The notes: generated by a model not told the origin, from the sequence alone. A stretch of 64,000 nucleotides of DNA from Blastobasis lacticolella (GCA_905147135.1 LR990053.1:13714501-13778500); one strand, 5' to 3'. Shown: positions 1-9,734, numbered from the stretch's first letter. Translations and numbers: made by a program.

Positions 1-102
1 TAATGTTGTATATGTGGAAAATGCTTTAGCGATAAGTCTTCCCCGTTCCCTGTGTCAATTAACCATTTAGTGAGCAACCATCTGTAACTAACGTGTGTGC
101 AG

Positions 103-165
103 GGTCGATGGGCGACAATTACAAGGAATCAAAGTCAACAGAGAGCCTCAACACGCAATCAGTGG
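103..165 (+). CDS. NKCC: NKCC-type Na-K-2Cl cotransporter, coding exon a (first in window)
   Basis: First visible exon of a seven-exon 3' gene segment (103-165, 1448-1553, 2717-2856, 3455-3569, 4200-4348, 5937-6027, 7255-7411). The product is an SLC12 cation-chloride cotransporter of the NKCC type, a plasma-membrane carrier that moves Na, K and Cl together. This exon has a tgtgcag acceptor and a GTGAGT donor. It begins with the last two bases of a codon and reads SMGDNYKESKSTESLNTQSV, a Ser/Thr-rich stretch of the cytoplasmic C-terminal domain. It ends on one base that completes a Gly codon with exon b. The seven exons total 821 bp, which gives 272 residues plus a stop; the transmembrane part is upstream of the window. 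The exon is short and poorly conserved, so it rests mainly on splice sites, phase and the join to exon b. Confidence 0.75.
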
Positions 166-1447
166 GTGAGTAACGCTTGGCACACTCCGCTCTTTCTCCG
201 AAGCTCTTTATACACTAGTAAATAACAATATGTCTGTATACAAATTATTTACACTACTCCCGTGTTGAATGGAAATGTTGCCGAGCAATCTTAGCTCTAA
301 TTCGGCTTAAGTTGTGGTCGTATGTCGCGTGGCTTGTGAATAGGGTTTGCGATAGTAACTTCGATTGGTGGGAGAAGCTGGACGTAAGAACCAAATAGAG
401 AAACACTGAGCCGAATGGCGGTTACGACTTGGAGATCATTATTGGTTTTTTGGCTGGTAAAGTCGTGTCATTGTCAAAATAACGCTGTTATATTGGCACG
501 ACGTATTTTGACAGCACATATTACCCGCCATTGCCATCTATTGAAATTTTGGACTCGAGTGAGCCCCCATTCCATTGTCGCTTGGTGCATTCATTTTGTA
601 ATACAATTCTCCTATGTGCAGTGTGACCTGCAATATATGCATCATCTTTATTCATAAGTCATCAGAGTAATATGACTTCCTTAGGTACGATTCTCAAGTA
701 TTTGAAATGCCAAAATAACTGAAAGATGTCACATGAACAGATACGTAAGGTTCAGTAACAGTATCGAAAAAATTCTCGTGGGTTCTAATGGGTTCGTTCT
801 TATTAATTTTTAAGAACCGTGTTTATTCACCGCCATCTATTTAAACTATTTGAACTTTTTAATTGGCTCACAGAAAACTTCCAAAAAATCAAATTTGAAA
901 ATGTCTGATGAAGACTTAAGTCGAGCTTGCCACCTAAAGAAGTTGAGATCGGTATTTCGACTCTTAACGCCGGAGTTTATTTCATCTTGTTTCGTTCCAA
1001 ACTGTTTACAACTCTTGGAAACAGTTTGAAACCGTTTCTAATATTTCCAGACCGTTGTGTGAAGTCGAAAAGTGTTGTTTAACTTCTTTATTTACAACTT
1101 AAACATAATAGAATTACATATTAAAACTAAGAAAAGCGTCGAAAAGCTAGATAGTTTTTCATATTGCATGACGATTATGTATTTGCTCGTATGATGTTTT
1201 AAATACTCTCACACAAATAAATGCCAACTTTTTTATACCTATTTTTGAAACGTTCACATCCACGCGAGCGCCCGCGTGTGCTACATGTCTCTTTCACTAT
1301 TGTGGTAAGTTGCTAGATATACAAAGGACAGGCATTAGAACGCGAGGGCTCGCGTGGATGCGAACGGTTTACGAATATCCCTGGTGTTTGAATATGTTCG
1401 AGATACCGGTGTGGGACATACAAATCTAAGGTCCGTGTCACGCACAG
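166..1447 (+). other. NKCC intron a-b
   Basis: This intron of 1,282 bp is AT-rich. I see no repeat family shared with the rest of the window and no conserved coding block. The short open frame at 415-657 has no recognisable features. Confidence 0.6.
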
Positions 1448-1553
1448 GCAGCAGTCTGTCGGACATATCGATCGGGTCTCCGCAGCTGCGGCGCGCGGCC
1501 GTGGTGGCCGACCCCGCCGCGGACGCCACAGCGCCCAAGCCAGAGAAGGAGAG
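1448..1553 (+). CDS. NKCC: NKCC-type cotransporter, coding exon b
   Basis: The exon starts after a cgcacag acceptor with two bases that complete the Gly codon opened in exon a. It reads SSLSDISIGSPQLRR and then a low-complexity Ala/Asp/Pro stretch ending KPEKE. It ends with the two bases AG before a GTATGT donor. This is a variable linker in the C-terminal cytoplasmic domain, where NKCC proteins differ most, so homology is weak. Support is the exact phase fit on both sides and the open frame. The frame stays open upstream to 1354, so an earlier acceptor is possible, but none keeps the phase as cleanly. A MITE begins a few bases after the donor. Confidence 0.7.
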
Positions 1554-1563
1554 GTATGTATTA

Positions 1564-1814
1564 GAGCTCGTCTAATCTAAAATGACGGGCCCCACTATCG
1601 CATTAACGCACACAAGCAAGTTTAAAATATGGACGCAATACATATACAAATACCGTTGTAATTGGTCATTCAGTTGCCGGTGAGATTCAAACGTAGGAGC
1701 ACGCGTCGTTCATTGGCACCCACACAGATGAAGTGTCGTTATCAATATTTGCACTCACACATCGAAATCAACTAACTAAGTAGTGGGGCGCGTCATTTTA
1801 GACTAGACGAGCTC
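1564..1814. mobile_element. 251-bp MITE, copy 1 (GAGCTCGTCTA family)
   Basis: The terminal inverted repeats are about 34 bp and start GAGCTCGTCTAATCTAAAAT; their inner part carries GCGCCCCACTA at the right end and GGGCCCCACTA at the left. TA flanks both ends (1562-1563 and 1815-1816), as for Tc1/mariner-mobilised MITEs. The second copy at 15423-15673 has the same length, the opposite orientation and only scattered differences. There is no coding capacity. It sits in the intron just after exon b. Confidence 0.88.
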
Positions 1815-1816
1815 TA

Positions 1817-2716
1817 CTAGAGTATATAGGTTTTAAGACTTTCGTGGTTATTCACTACACTTTCACGCGCGTCATGCGTCATGGTCACTGACTGGTGCCG
1901 CTGTGTGAAGTCGCTCCTAAGGACAGACATATCGGTCCCCCATTTTCGGATTTTCGTCAGATGCAACTGCGTCGAAATATCGAGGTAAAACAATACTAAC
2001 CGTGGTAAAAAAACCCGATAACATGTGTAGTTACTAGAGTATGTTTGATTCCAAATTCCAAAGTATGTTAAGATTGTATTTTATCGTTATCGATAAACAA
2101 ATGGTTGACCCATTAATGAGGGTCCTTCATGTAGATATTGCCATATTAAATGGCATAGTATTAAATCTAAGAATCCGTCAATAAATGACTGAGTTATAGA
2201 ATAATGAACATTACTTAATTTTTTGCGAAATTGCTGTTGCCGCGATCTAGCTGTGACGTCACCAGGCCGGCAGCTTGGCCGCCGCTATGTCCGCTACCCA
2301 CTATAGCTAAAAAATTTGAGTAAAATGAAACAAAACGGTGATTTTTTTTAAGATTTAAAAGTTATGAGACTTTGATTGAAATTGCTCTTGCAGGAATAAA
2401 TTCCCGGTCCCCGCTATAGCGCTAGACGTACACTTGTACTCTTTGTGACTGTATCCTTGAAACCGCACTAGCTAGATACTTGAACTTTTCACAGAACATA
2501 TGTTACTATGGCCGCTGTTATTGCTAGCTTCACCCTGCAACTGCCGCTTTCTCAAAGTTTGATGATAGTATGTTTTACCATTTATGCGATCGAGTAAAAC
2601 TAAATACCTCTGAAAATCATTTTTTTCACCGTTTTTTTTTCATTTTACTCTCATTTTTTAATAATAATTTGAAAATAATGTTGGTAACTTCTTAATTGTC
2701 ATATCCCATCCCCCAG
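1817..2716 (+). other. Rest of NKCC intron b-c
   Basis: AT-rich intron without a recognised repeat or conserved coding block. Confidence 0.5.
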
Positions 2717-2856
2717 ACACGGCCTAGGGCGATCGCTCCGCCGCGCGCTGGGCGGCGCGGGCGCGGCGCGGCGCGCGTCGTCGTTCACGTCGGTGGAGCA
2801 GTTCACGCGCCGCCACCAGGGCTCCGTCGACGTCTGGTGGCTCTACGACGACGGGG
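2717..2856 (+). CDS. NKCC: NKCC-type cotransporter, coding exon c
   Basis: A pyrimidine-rich acceptor (ccatcccccag) is followed by one base that completes an Arg codon with exon b. The exon then encodes an Arg/Ala-rich stretch, SSFTSVEQFTRRHQ, and the conserved block GSVDVWWLYDDGG. The DVWWL-DDGG block is the hallmark of the NKCC/NCC C-terminal domain (DVWWLFDDGGLTLL in vertebrate NKCC1). The donor is GTATGT. The first half is very GC-rich and repetitive at the codon level, typical of a variable linker. It ends on one G that completes the second Gly of DDGG with exon d. Confidence 0.93.
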
Positions 2857-3454
2857 GTATGTGGATATTTTAAATTTTTATGCTTAAGAATAAGAAAGAA
2901 CATTTATTGCCACGAGACACCACGATAGACAAAGTTAAAAATAATATTAAAAATATAAAAGGAAAAAAAACATTGTCTTATATAGGTAAAGGACCCAACA
3001 CATTAACGTGTCGACTTTGTTGACTTTGTTTTACAATAGGACTGTGTTTTACCATAGGTACCTATCGTCAGTGGATTGTAGAAAGGTTGAAAATGCAATT
3101 TTTTGCAAAAATGTTTTTATGTTTAGCTATCTTCTTACACAGATAATTGGTAGCGAAAATATTATTCGGTGAACAACAACTAAAATAACCCTTTACTACA
3201 AACACAAAAAGAAGTGAATAAGTGTAAAACAATGATTTAAACTGTCTTTGATACTTGAAAACTGCTTACTGTAGAAATATAAAATAAATAAAATAAAATA
3301 TCATTTATTTCAAGTTTCACAGACTTATCTCATTTAATTAATCATTACAGTTTATAATAATAAATAATAATCATAATATAGAAATGGCGCTTTCGCCCTT
3401 TCTTACACACCACCGACGCTATGTAGTGATAAATAATGTTCTATGCGTGGGCAG
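2857..3454 (+). other. NKCC intron c-d
   Basis: AT-rich intron of 598 bp. A stretch near 3280-3315 (AATAAAATAAAATATCATTT) resembles the A-rich tail of a LINE, but no LINE body is visible. Confidence 0.45.
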
Positions 3455-3569
3455 GGCTGACGCTGCTGCTGCCGTACATCCTGTCGACGCGTCGCGCGTG
3501 GGCGGCGTGCCCGCTGCGCGTGTTCACGCTCGCCAACAAACACACGGAGTTGGAGATCGAGGAGAGGAA
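3455..3569 (+). CDS. NKCC: NKCC-type cotransporter, coding exon d
   Basis: The exon follows a gtgggcag acceptor and reads LTLLLPYILSTRRAWAACPL, then RVFTLANKHTELEIEER. It continues directly from DVWWLYDDGG in exon c. This matches the NKCC block in which a hydrophobic LTLL-PY-L strand precedes a basic loop and an RVF strand of the cytoplasmic domain. It ends with two bases (AA) before a GTCAGT donor; these join the C of exon e to give Asn, completing ERNMASLL. Phases agree on both sides. It is one of the best-conserved exons here. Confidence 0.95.
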
Positions 3570-3719
3570 GTCAGTGTCTTGTACCGTACAATACAATACA
3601 AAATTCATTTATTTCTCTCAAAAAGAGTGTACACCTAGAGCAGGGACTCAGTTTTCATCCATGCGCAGTTCGGATCTCTGGAAATATTCAATTATACAGC
3701 GGGACTGTATTATTTTTCC

Positions 3720-3863
3720 TGTTCTAGGATGAAAAGCAGCCTGTGTAACTCGGGAATAACGTCGTATTAGTTTTTAAAGAATTTTTAAAATCGAGGCAGT
3801 AGTTTCGGAGATTACCCCCATCGTACAGACTTGCATATTTTTCCTCCCTTATATTAGTATAGA
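3720..3863 (-). mobile_element. Helitron-like fragment, 5' terminus on minus strand
   Basis: On the minus strand the block starts TCTATACTAATATAAGG, a common 5' end of lepidopteran Helitrons. It contains the recurrent internal block for 'gcagtagtttcggagattac'. The 3' (CTRR) end is not clear. It lies in NKCC intron d-e. Confidence 0.5.
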
Positions 3864-4012
3864 TATGTTTTAAGTGTGCAATTTTTACTGCAAAATGACC
3901 CTGTTATTTTCCGGGATAAAAAGTAGCCTATGCCACTATTAGCGAAAGAATTTTTAAATCATTCATCACAAACAAAAATATAAATCTTTTCTCATTATAA
4001 TATTAGTATAGA
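3864..4012 (-). mobile_element. Second Helitron-like fragment on minus strand
   Basis: The block ends in TATAATATTAGTATAGA, the complement of the same Helitron 5' terminus as at 3863, with a related 'gggataaaaagtagcctatg' body. This is a tandem pair of Helitron fragments in one intron. Confidence 0.5.
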
Positions 4013-4039
4013 CAAGCAACCAATAGCGAGTTTTGCTTT

Positions 4040-4168
4040 AATTGGGTCTTTTGCGATGTGCCTGCCACATCCAGCTGGATACCTGCGAAAATTTACCAAG
4101 TAGTCGGTCCATCTTGTGGGAGGCCTCTACCCACACTACGTTTTCCTGTACGTGGTCGCCACTCGAGA
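4040..4168 (-). mobile_element. RTE-like LINE 3' fragment, minus strand
   Basis: The complement starts CTCGAGTGGCGACCACGTAC and continues colinearly with the better copy at 25,620-26,012, including GGCCTCCCACAAGATGGACC. It encodes the remains of the C-terminal W-RPRTGRR-VRRPPTRWTDD region of an RTE-type polyprotein. It ends immediately before the pyrimidine tract of exon e. Confidence 0.75.
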
Positions 4169-4199
4169 TTTTTTTTTCTAATCTTATCCTCCCCCACAG

Positions 4200-4348
4200 C
4201 ATGGCGTCCCTCCTGTCCAAGTTCCGCATAGACTACTCAGCTCTGAAGATAGTGGCGGACATCACAAAGCGGCCGCGCGACGCCACACTCGCCTACTTCG
4301 AACGACTCATCGCGCCATTCCGCACCAACGATGATAATGCTGATAATA
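4200..4348 (+). CDS. NKCC: NKCC-type cotransporter, coding exon e
   Basis: A long pyrimidine tract ending ctcccccacag precedes this exon. It encodes MASLLSKFRIDYSALKIVAD, then ITKRPRDATLAYFERLIAPF. This corresponds to the MA-LLSKFRID segment and the following helix of NKCC C-termini. The donor is GTTAGT at 4349, and the last base A starts a Thr codon finished by exon f. An RTE-like LINE fragment ends about 31 bp upstream of the acceptor, so only the pyrimidine tract separates the repeat from the exon. Confidence 0.95.
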
Positions 4349-4387
4349 GTTAGTGCATTTTTATATCATACCCTACGGACATAGCAA

Positions 4388-4642
4388 ATGGCCGTTGGTG
4401 TCCGGCAGAGTAGAATAGCACCAACCCCCTTACACTTGTTGGTGTCGTACGAGGCGACTTATGTTTTCGAGGCAAAGCTTCTAGTCTCCGTAGACTGGAT
4501 AATGGGCAGCAGCGTTTTCCTTTACTATATTTATGACACAACGATCTCCAACCCGCCTCTCAAGAGAGGAGATTATGGCAATAACATCTCCTTTCGTGGG
4601 AGAGGCGCTAAGTCCTGCAGTGGACTGTTATGGGCTGTCATG
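4388..4642 (+). repeat. Repeat D copy (short interspersed repeat, GATGAT-tailed family)
   Basis: The family runs from CCGGCAGAGTAGAATAGCAC through GGGCAGCAGCGTTTTCC and CTCCAACCCGCCTG to CCTGCAGTGGACTGTTATGG, usually ending GCTGTGATGATGAT. Other copies lie at 24,013, 32,469, 33,111, 51,249, 58,574 and 61,877. The GAT tail suggests mobilisation by an RTE-type LINE (inference). It is in NKCC intron e-f. Confidence 0.85.
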
Positions 4643-4742
4643 TAAGTAATACAAAAATGGACCTTATTCTATGAGCAATACATTCTACTTTGATTTGCTC
4701 TCACGCTTTTTGCTACTGAATTTAGTCAAATGTAAAAAGCGC

Positions 4743-5008
4743 ATAAGTGCTAGAGATGGGTGCTAAATAACGTAGTAATTAATGGTAGTATCACTGACTT
4801 TTCACGGAGGAACTATGTTACAAAATCACGTCATAACATAATATTATTGGATACACGATGGTAAGGGCCGTGAGGCGTGCGTCAGTGTCTTTTAATCAGT
4901 TGCTTCCCTATCGACGGCATGTTAGGACATTAATGAATGTGACTTAAAAAGTAACTGACATGCCGCCGATATTAGTGACGTTATTTATCACCCATCTCTA
5001 CCACTTAT
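4743..5008. mobile_element. MITE with TAGAGATGGGTG inverted ends
   Basis: ATAAGTGCTAGAGATGGGTG at the left end matches the complement of the right end (CACCCATCTCTACCACTTAT) with few mismatches; the inverted repeats are about 31 bp. The TAGAGATGGG core resembles hAT-type MITEs, but no clear 8-bp target duplication is seen. Confidence 0.65.
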
Positions 5009-5936
5009 TCAAATGAAGTTACTGCAGAGGCCTTCATATTAGCAAATAAAATTTCTTGTAAATAGAAATGCCATGTGGGCGTCAAACTATGGAGAACGCA
5101 TGTCGCCACCTGGACCACTACTGCGCATGACTTGAGTACTGCGCATTAACTCTCAGTTGTCAGATAGTGTGGATAGCGGATACTATGGGCAAAAGTTGAC
5201 TCTCGGATCTACTGCATGGCGACAACCATACCTAGCTATCTAGGCTAGCCCCTGTTGCCGTGCTATTGCGTCGCGTTGTGTTGTACTGTACTATGAAGGT
5301 ATTGGCTGTCAAACAGAGCACCGGCACTCGCAGTTCTAAAGCACGGCATCAAGCTAGCGGTCTGATTTCCAGTTCTGAGCAGTTTTCCAATAGGTATCTA
5401 AAGCATTCCTAACCACTCACTAGATGGCGCCCCGACAATTTTGGTAATTAATAATCGCTTGAAATATGTTCTTAGCAAAGAGGATATAAACACTGGGTAC
5501 GTTGTATTGGATAATATTGAATTTGTCAATAGTTTTCAATCATTTTAGAGGTTGTAATAATAATGGAACATAGTGCCAAATTATATAAATATTTCTTTTT
5601 ACATTTCGTTCAACCTTTAACAGTTATGTTTATATTAAAAATATTTTTTTTAATATTAGTATTAGTTGGCTGCATGAAATCACTGCCACCATCATACAGA
5701 TTAAAAAAAGATAACCAAAATTGTAGGAGCACCATATATTGATGCTTTTTCAAACCAACTGACAATACCTACTAGAAAACTCCTCATTGGCAACGGTCTT
5801 ACGACAAACGTCGCCCGACCAATAGGAGACCTCAAAACCGCCCGTCGCACGACCGTTGTATATTAGGACAGCGCTTTTATTGTTGTTTTAAATAGTGAAA
5901 CATTGTAAGCCATAAAACAATTTTCCTACCCTTTAG
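5009..5936 (+). other. Rest of NKCC intron e-f, with a small inverted-repeat block
   Basis: Mostly unique AT-rich sequence. At 5791-5858 a 68-bp block begins CAACGGTC and ends GACCGTTG. Its right part (CTCAAAACCGCCCGTCGCAC) recurs inverted at 42,044-42,066, so it is likely a MITE remnant. Confidence 0.45.
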
Positions 5937-6027
5937 CTGGCATTACGGACGCGGAGTTGCTGGCAGCGCGCGACCGCACGCACCGACACCTCCGTCTTCG
6001 GGAGCTTATCGCTGAGCAGTCTTCCAG
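5937..6027 (+). CDS. NKCC: NKCC-type cotransporter, coding exon f
   Basis: The exon starts after a cctaccctttag acceptor. It encodes GITDAELLAARDRTHRHLRL, then RELIAEQSS, matching the NKCC segment ITD-EL followed by the RL-ELL-EHSS helix. It ends AG before a GTTAGA donor, giving a Ser codon shared with exon g. The phase fits both neighbours. The weaker donor (GTTAGA) is the only less typical element. Confidence 0.93.
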
Positions 6028-6094
6028 GTTAGACCACTAGTTAAGATGAGGGTTTTCACTATTACAGTGAGACTGAGAAGTTAAAATGAGGGTT

Positions 6095-6150
6095 GTCATC
6101 ATTATTAGTGTCTACTAGTCCACTGCTGGACATAGCCTAAGGCTTGGCTT
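6095..6150 (-). mobile_element. RTE-like LINE extreme 3' end
   Basis: TCATCATTATTAGTG followed by CCACTGCTGGACATAGCCT is the complement of the RTE 3' end (GGCTATGTCCAGCAGTGG then GATGATGATGA). A similar scrap lies at 6608-6655, and plus-strand tails (TTCAGCGGTGGATGTCCT) at about 6222-6250 and 7183-7213. Confidence 0.55.
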
Positions 6151-6249
6151 CTTTCGCGGCGACCTACGCAGGCGAACAAGACGAAGGATGAAAGGAAGTA
6201 TCGAAGTACAAGGAGAGCTTATGTTCAGCGGTGGATGTCCTACGGCTAA

Positions 6250-6585
6250 AATATTATGGCTTAGGTTAAGGTATCCGACCGTACCGGGTTCGAATCTCAC
6301 TGCGGCCATGTACCAATGACTCGGGGGTTATGTCTGTACATAACCCCGGTGCTGTTACGGTAAGGGAAAACATCGCGATGAAACCTGCAAATTCAGGCGA
6401 CTGAATATGTAACCATGGTCCAATCTGGTCAGGTTTCCCTGGTAGCAGGGTTACGGAAGTCAGATTTCAGTTGCTCCACTGTTGTTATCTGATCTGCCAA
6501 ATCGTGGCCATGATCCACGATTTGGCAGATCAAGGTGGACCCCAGGCCCTCGTGCGCGAGAGCACAACCGGGACATGAATGCCAA
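6250..6585 (+). mobile_element. SINE B copy (tRNA-derived), near full length
   Basis: The head contains a tRNA B-box-like CGGGTTCGAATCTCACTGCG. The body follows with GGCGACTGAATATGTAACCA and CAATCTGGTCAGGTTTCCCT, then the end GCCCTCGTGCGCGAGAGCAC. Copies in the opposite orientation lie at 12,460, 24,465 and 60,675. This copy has a local inverted duplication (6490-6532). It is in NKCC intron f-g. Confidence 0.8.
6490..6532. repeat. 18-bp-arm hairpin inside SINE B
   Basis: TGATCTGCCAAATCGTGG is followed by a 7-nt loop and its exact complement. Other SINE B copies have this segment only once, so it is a local inverted duplication. Confidence 0.8.
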
Positions 6586-7254
6586 GATTGTTCAAGATGA
6601 TTTTTATCATTACTACCCTAAACTGGTCTACTGCTGGACATAGCCTGGGCAGCTATGCTCTGTCAAAAAAGTCAAGCGACTGGAGTAGGTAAAGTATTGA
6701 TGGAAATAAGCAAGATAGTTGCTATTAAACGGACGACTTCGTTATCCAATTAGTGTTTCTTACGTGGTGATTTCATTCAATTATTTAGTTACCCAAGTCG
6801 CTTGATTATTTAGTTAGACAGAGACCGTCGTAACTTTTTGCGTCAGCCTTTGCGATAGCTTTATGACATTATGTCGCTCGTTCGAAGTATGAAATCTATC
6901 CAAATTAGACTGTCTAACCGTGCTGTCGTTCGCAAATCGTTTCTCGACGCTTTCTGAAACGAGAGTCTTTGATTGATAGTGGTCGTTATAACCCACGTCG
7001 GAGCCCTTGATACATATTGTCAACGCAAGATACAATTCATAGTTACAAACTGAAGTCATGCAAGCAACCTATATAAGATTTTATTTTGACACTCTCTGTC
7101 CTATTGCTATCTTGGAGTCTTAATACCTTACGCGATCGAAACGTCGAGATTTGATATTTGTGGAAGTAATCAGAAAGCATATGTTTAGTGGTCATCCTCC
7201 GGCTAAAATGCCGATAATGATTCCGCGCCATTCATTCACACATTCGTTCTCCAG

Positions 7255-7411
7255 CGCGCGTCTCGTCTGCGTGACATTGCCGATGCCGCGTCGCCGCAGC
7301 GTAGTGCCGCCCGCCTTGTACATGGCCTGGCTCCACGCCATCACCACCGCCGCCGACCGGGTGCTCCTCATACGCGGGAACCACGCCGCCGTACTCACCT
7401 TCTACTCTTAG
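7255..7411 (+). CDS. NKCC: NKCC-type cotransporter, last coding exon with stop
   Basis: The acceptor is cgttctccag. The exon encodes ARLVCVTLPMPRRRSVVPPA, then LYMAWLHAITTAADRVLLIR, then GNHAAVLTFYS and a TAG stop at 7409-7411. The blocks LP-PR, LYMAWL and VLLIRGN, and the terminal VLTFYS, are the C-terminus of the NKCC branch; KCC proteins usually end otherwise. This identifies the gene as an Na-K-2Cl (or Na-Cl) cotransporter and not a K-Cl cotransporter. The protein therefore ends at the normal family position, with no truncation. Whether it is the Ncc69 or the second insect NKCC paralogue cannot be told from the C-terminus alone. Confidence 0.96.
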
Positions 7412-7956
7412 AACGAAACAACGAAGCTGTCAACGGCGGATGCGGAGACGAATGTCCCGAGTGTCGTGCATCCGAGACTGGATGCAAAAAGTGTTTTAAG
7501 ATAGTTTTGCTAGGTGGATATGGAACTGTAATTGTTAATGAGACAGCAAACACGAAGAACTCTGCTAGACACGCTCTCCAAAACGTGCGCGTGACTGAAG
7601 TAGCAGAGAATGATTTTTCGCGATTACAAAATCCACGAGATGTCGCTACTGACGTGAGGCCTGATGTCAAACCTGTGCGTTGGATCGTTGAATATATTCG
7701 TAATTTTACAGCATTGGTTTTTAGCACGACAGTATTTTGACAACAGACCTTACGCCTAGCATCTGAATTCGCGAAATCCTCATTGGGATGGTTTCAGCTG
7801 GTTTAAAGTTGCGTATTGTTTGAGTTTTCTTAAAATCTTAGCATCTGCCGTTACACTTGTATAACGTAAATGTTATTGTATATAGCACACTAGGTACACT
7901 ATCATTCCGTCTGATCCTAAGTAAACATGAGTTGTAGAGAACAGCCCATTGAATGT

Positions 7957-7994
7957 GGTACTCGTACGAAACTCCTCGGTTTCGTACGAGTGCC
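7957..7994 (+). promoter_or_regulatory. Perfect stem-loop in the NKCC 3' UTR
   Basis: ACTCGTACGAAAC at 7960-7972 pairs perfectly with GTTTCGTACGAGT at 7979-7991 around a 6-nt loop. In RNA the stem grows to 16 pairs with one G-U. It lies about 550 bp after the stop codon. A role in mRNA stability or localisation is only inference. Confidence 0.5.
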
Positions 7995-8619
7995 GTATTC
8001 GACGAAATGGTACATGGTAAATAACCGCATACACTAAAAGTATGTTGAACTGTATGAAACGTGAAAACGTATGAAAACTGGTACAAACCAGTAAATTAAG
8101 CAAATTAGGTGAATGTTTCGCCGTTTGAGCTAAACAATTCATGGTGCTATATCTCACTGTATCACAAGCATTGAACTTACCGACAAACTTTTGATGTGTT
8201 GATGTGGTAATACACAGATAAATAAGCATATTGTATGTAATAAAAAGAGGCCTAAAATACACAAACATTCCCCATCTCACCTGAGAAGTACAAATCTATT
8301 TATTTTGATCTGAAACATTTGTAGACGTAAAACATACACCGCTGGCCTTATATAGGTGTGCTCTTTATTTTTAGTTTAAAAATGTACTTGTATTATAATA
8401 ATTAGGTAAATTTTGATGATGTATTTTGACAGTGATTTGTACGCTTTTTGAGTGATTATTGACTAACAATCGTGAATTTTATATTTTGTATAATCGATTT
8501 TAACTAGTATAAAACTTACAAGCCTTCGGCACAGCATATTTTATGCGTAATTATTGGATAATAATATTAGGCACTTGACACGACTGTACGATTAAGTATA
8601 TGTGTATTTTACTTATAAA

Positions 8620-8625
8620 AATAAA
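8620..8625 (+). terminator. Polyadenylation signal AATAAA (proximal)
   Basis: Canonical AATAAA about 1.2 kb after the NKCC stop codon. Either this or the signal at 9045 could set the transcript end. Confidence 0.4.
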
Positions 8626-9044
8626 TGAATTTTGGATGACCTTTTTTGGGATTTACACTAAATAATTAAGTTATAATTGAATCCAGAAAATTCGTTGATA
8701 ATATTATTGTATTCACAATTTTGTGTGAGTGGGTTTGAAGATTTAATTGTCTGAGATAAAGTGGCGCCCACATTCGTTATTCACGCGTCGTTTACAGTTG
8801 ATGCGTATTGTCTTTGTTACAACAAAAATCGTTTATGAATTTTCTTTTAATTTTAGTGGCCTGTGTGTTTGTGATGTATTTCTGATTGAAGTTACCGATT
8901 TTTGGCAATTTAATTGTAGTTTACTAACAGTGATAATTCTTGTAATCTTTTAACGTAAACGTTGGATCTGACACTCGATAATTTTATTTATTTATTCCTA
9001 GTGTTAATTTAGTTAATTTACACTTGTGAACCAAATGAATTGTG

Positions 9045-9050
9045 AATAAA
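9045..9050 (+). terminator. Polyadenylation signal AATAAA (distal)
   Basis: Canonical AATAAA at the end of the repeat-free block after the NKCC gene, followed within 60 bp by T- and TG-rich sequence. Confidence 0.45.
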
Positions 9051-9734
9051 GTAGATGAACTGTATAAAATGGACTTTCTATAAAATACCTCGTTTTGTTT
9101 ATTTTCGATCTAAAATAATCTCTTCGTCTTTAACAATATTGATTAATTTTCTATGTATGTATTTAAAGTGATCAAGTTCTAATTTATTTATTTATTTGAA
9201 ACGGTTCTTCGAGTTAATGCAGTTTACAAACCGTTTAACCAAAACACTCATAAATAATCTTAACTATTAGCAATTGGTAAAATGAAATCTATTTACAATA
9301 TCTATAATAAACATTTTACAAATTGTTTGATAAGTAATAGTTGCCACATTCTAAAGCAACTGCCCCAGGAATGCGATCGAGAGAGCTGCCTGACAACTAA
9401 GCAACTCGATTATCTGTTTAGCATTTTTAACAATAGAATATTTCTTGGGCGCCTTTCGGCGATTACCTGAACAATTTACATGCTGTGTATATGATCAGTA
9501 ACATCAGTCCAAATCTGATTGAATAACTAAACTCTTTCGAAAGATCGTCATTCTCGCGTCTTTACCTAGAAAAAGCATTGCCGCTACAAATTCCACTGAA
9601 ACACGAGCGGGCAGCGATGCATCTCGCTGGTTTATTGGCAAATAAGTGTAGCTATTTATTCGTTTTCTAACGCCGCCGATGGCCGTGTTCATTGCAATAA
9701 TTATCTCGGACGATGCCTGTTTGTGAGCGCGACC

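Larger units (their letters stand above)
7412..9070 (+). other. Probable 3' UTR of the NKCC-type gene
   Basis: No coding exon follows the TAG stop. The stretch becomes AT-rich and holds AATAAA at 8620-8625 and again at 9045-9050, the latter in a TG- and T-rich context. No recognisable repeat interrupts it, unlike most of the window. The open frame at 7507-7740 and the antisense frames are most likely chance. The end point is inferred from the second signal. Confidence 0.55.

Noticed and set aside
7507..7740. 77-residue plus-strand frame after the NKCC stop
   Set aside because: It follows the family's normal C-terminus within the same probable last exon, so it is UTR.
7873..8280. 135-residue minus-strand frame
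   Set aside because: It lies antisense in the NKCC 3' UTR and has no recognisable domain.
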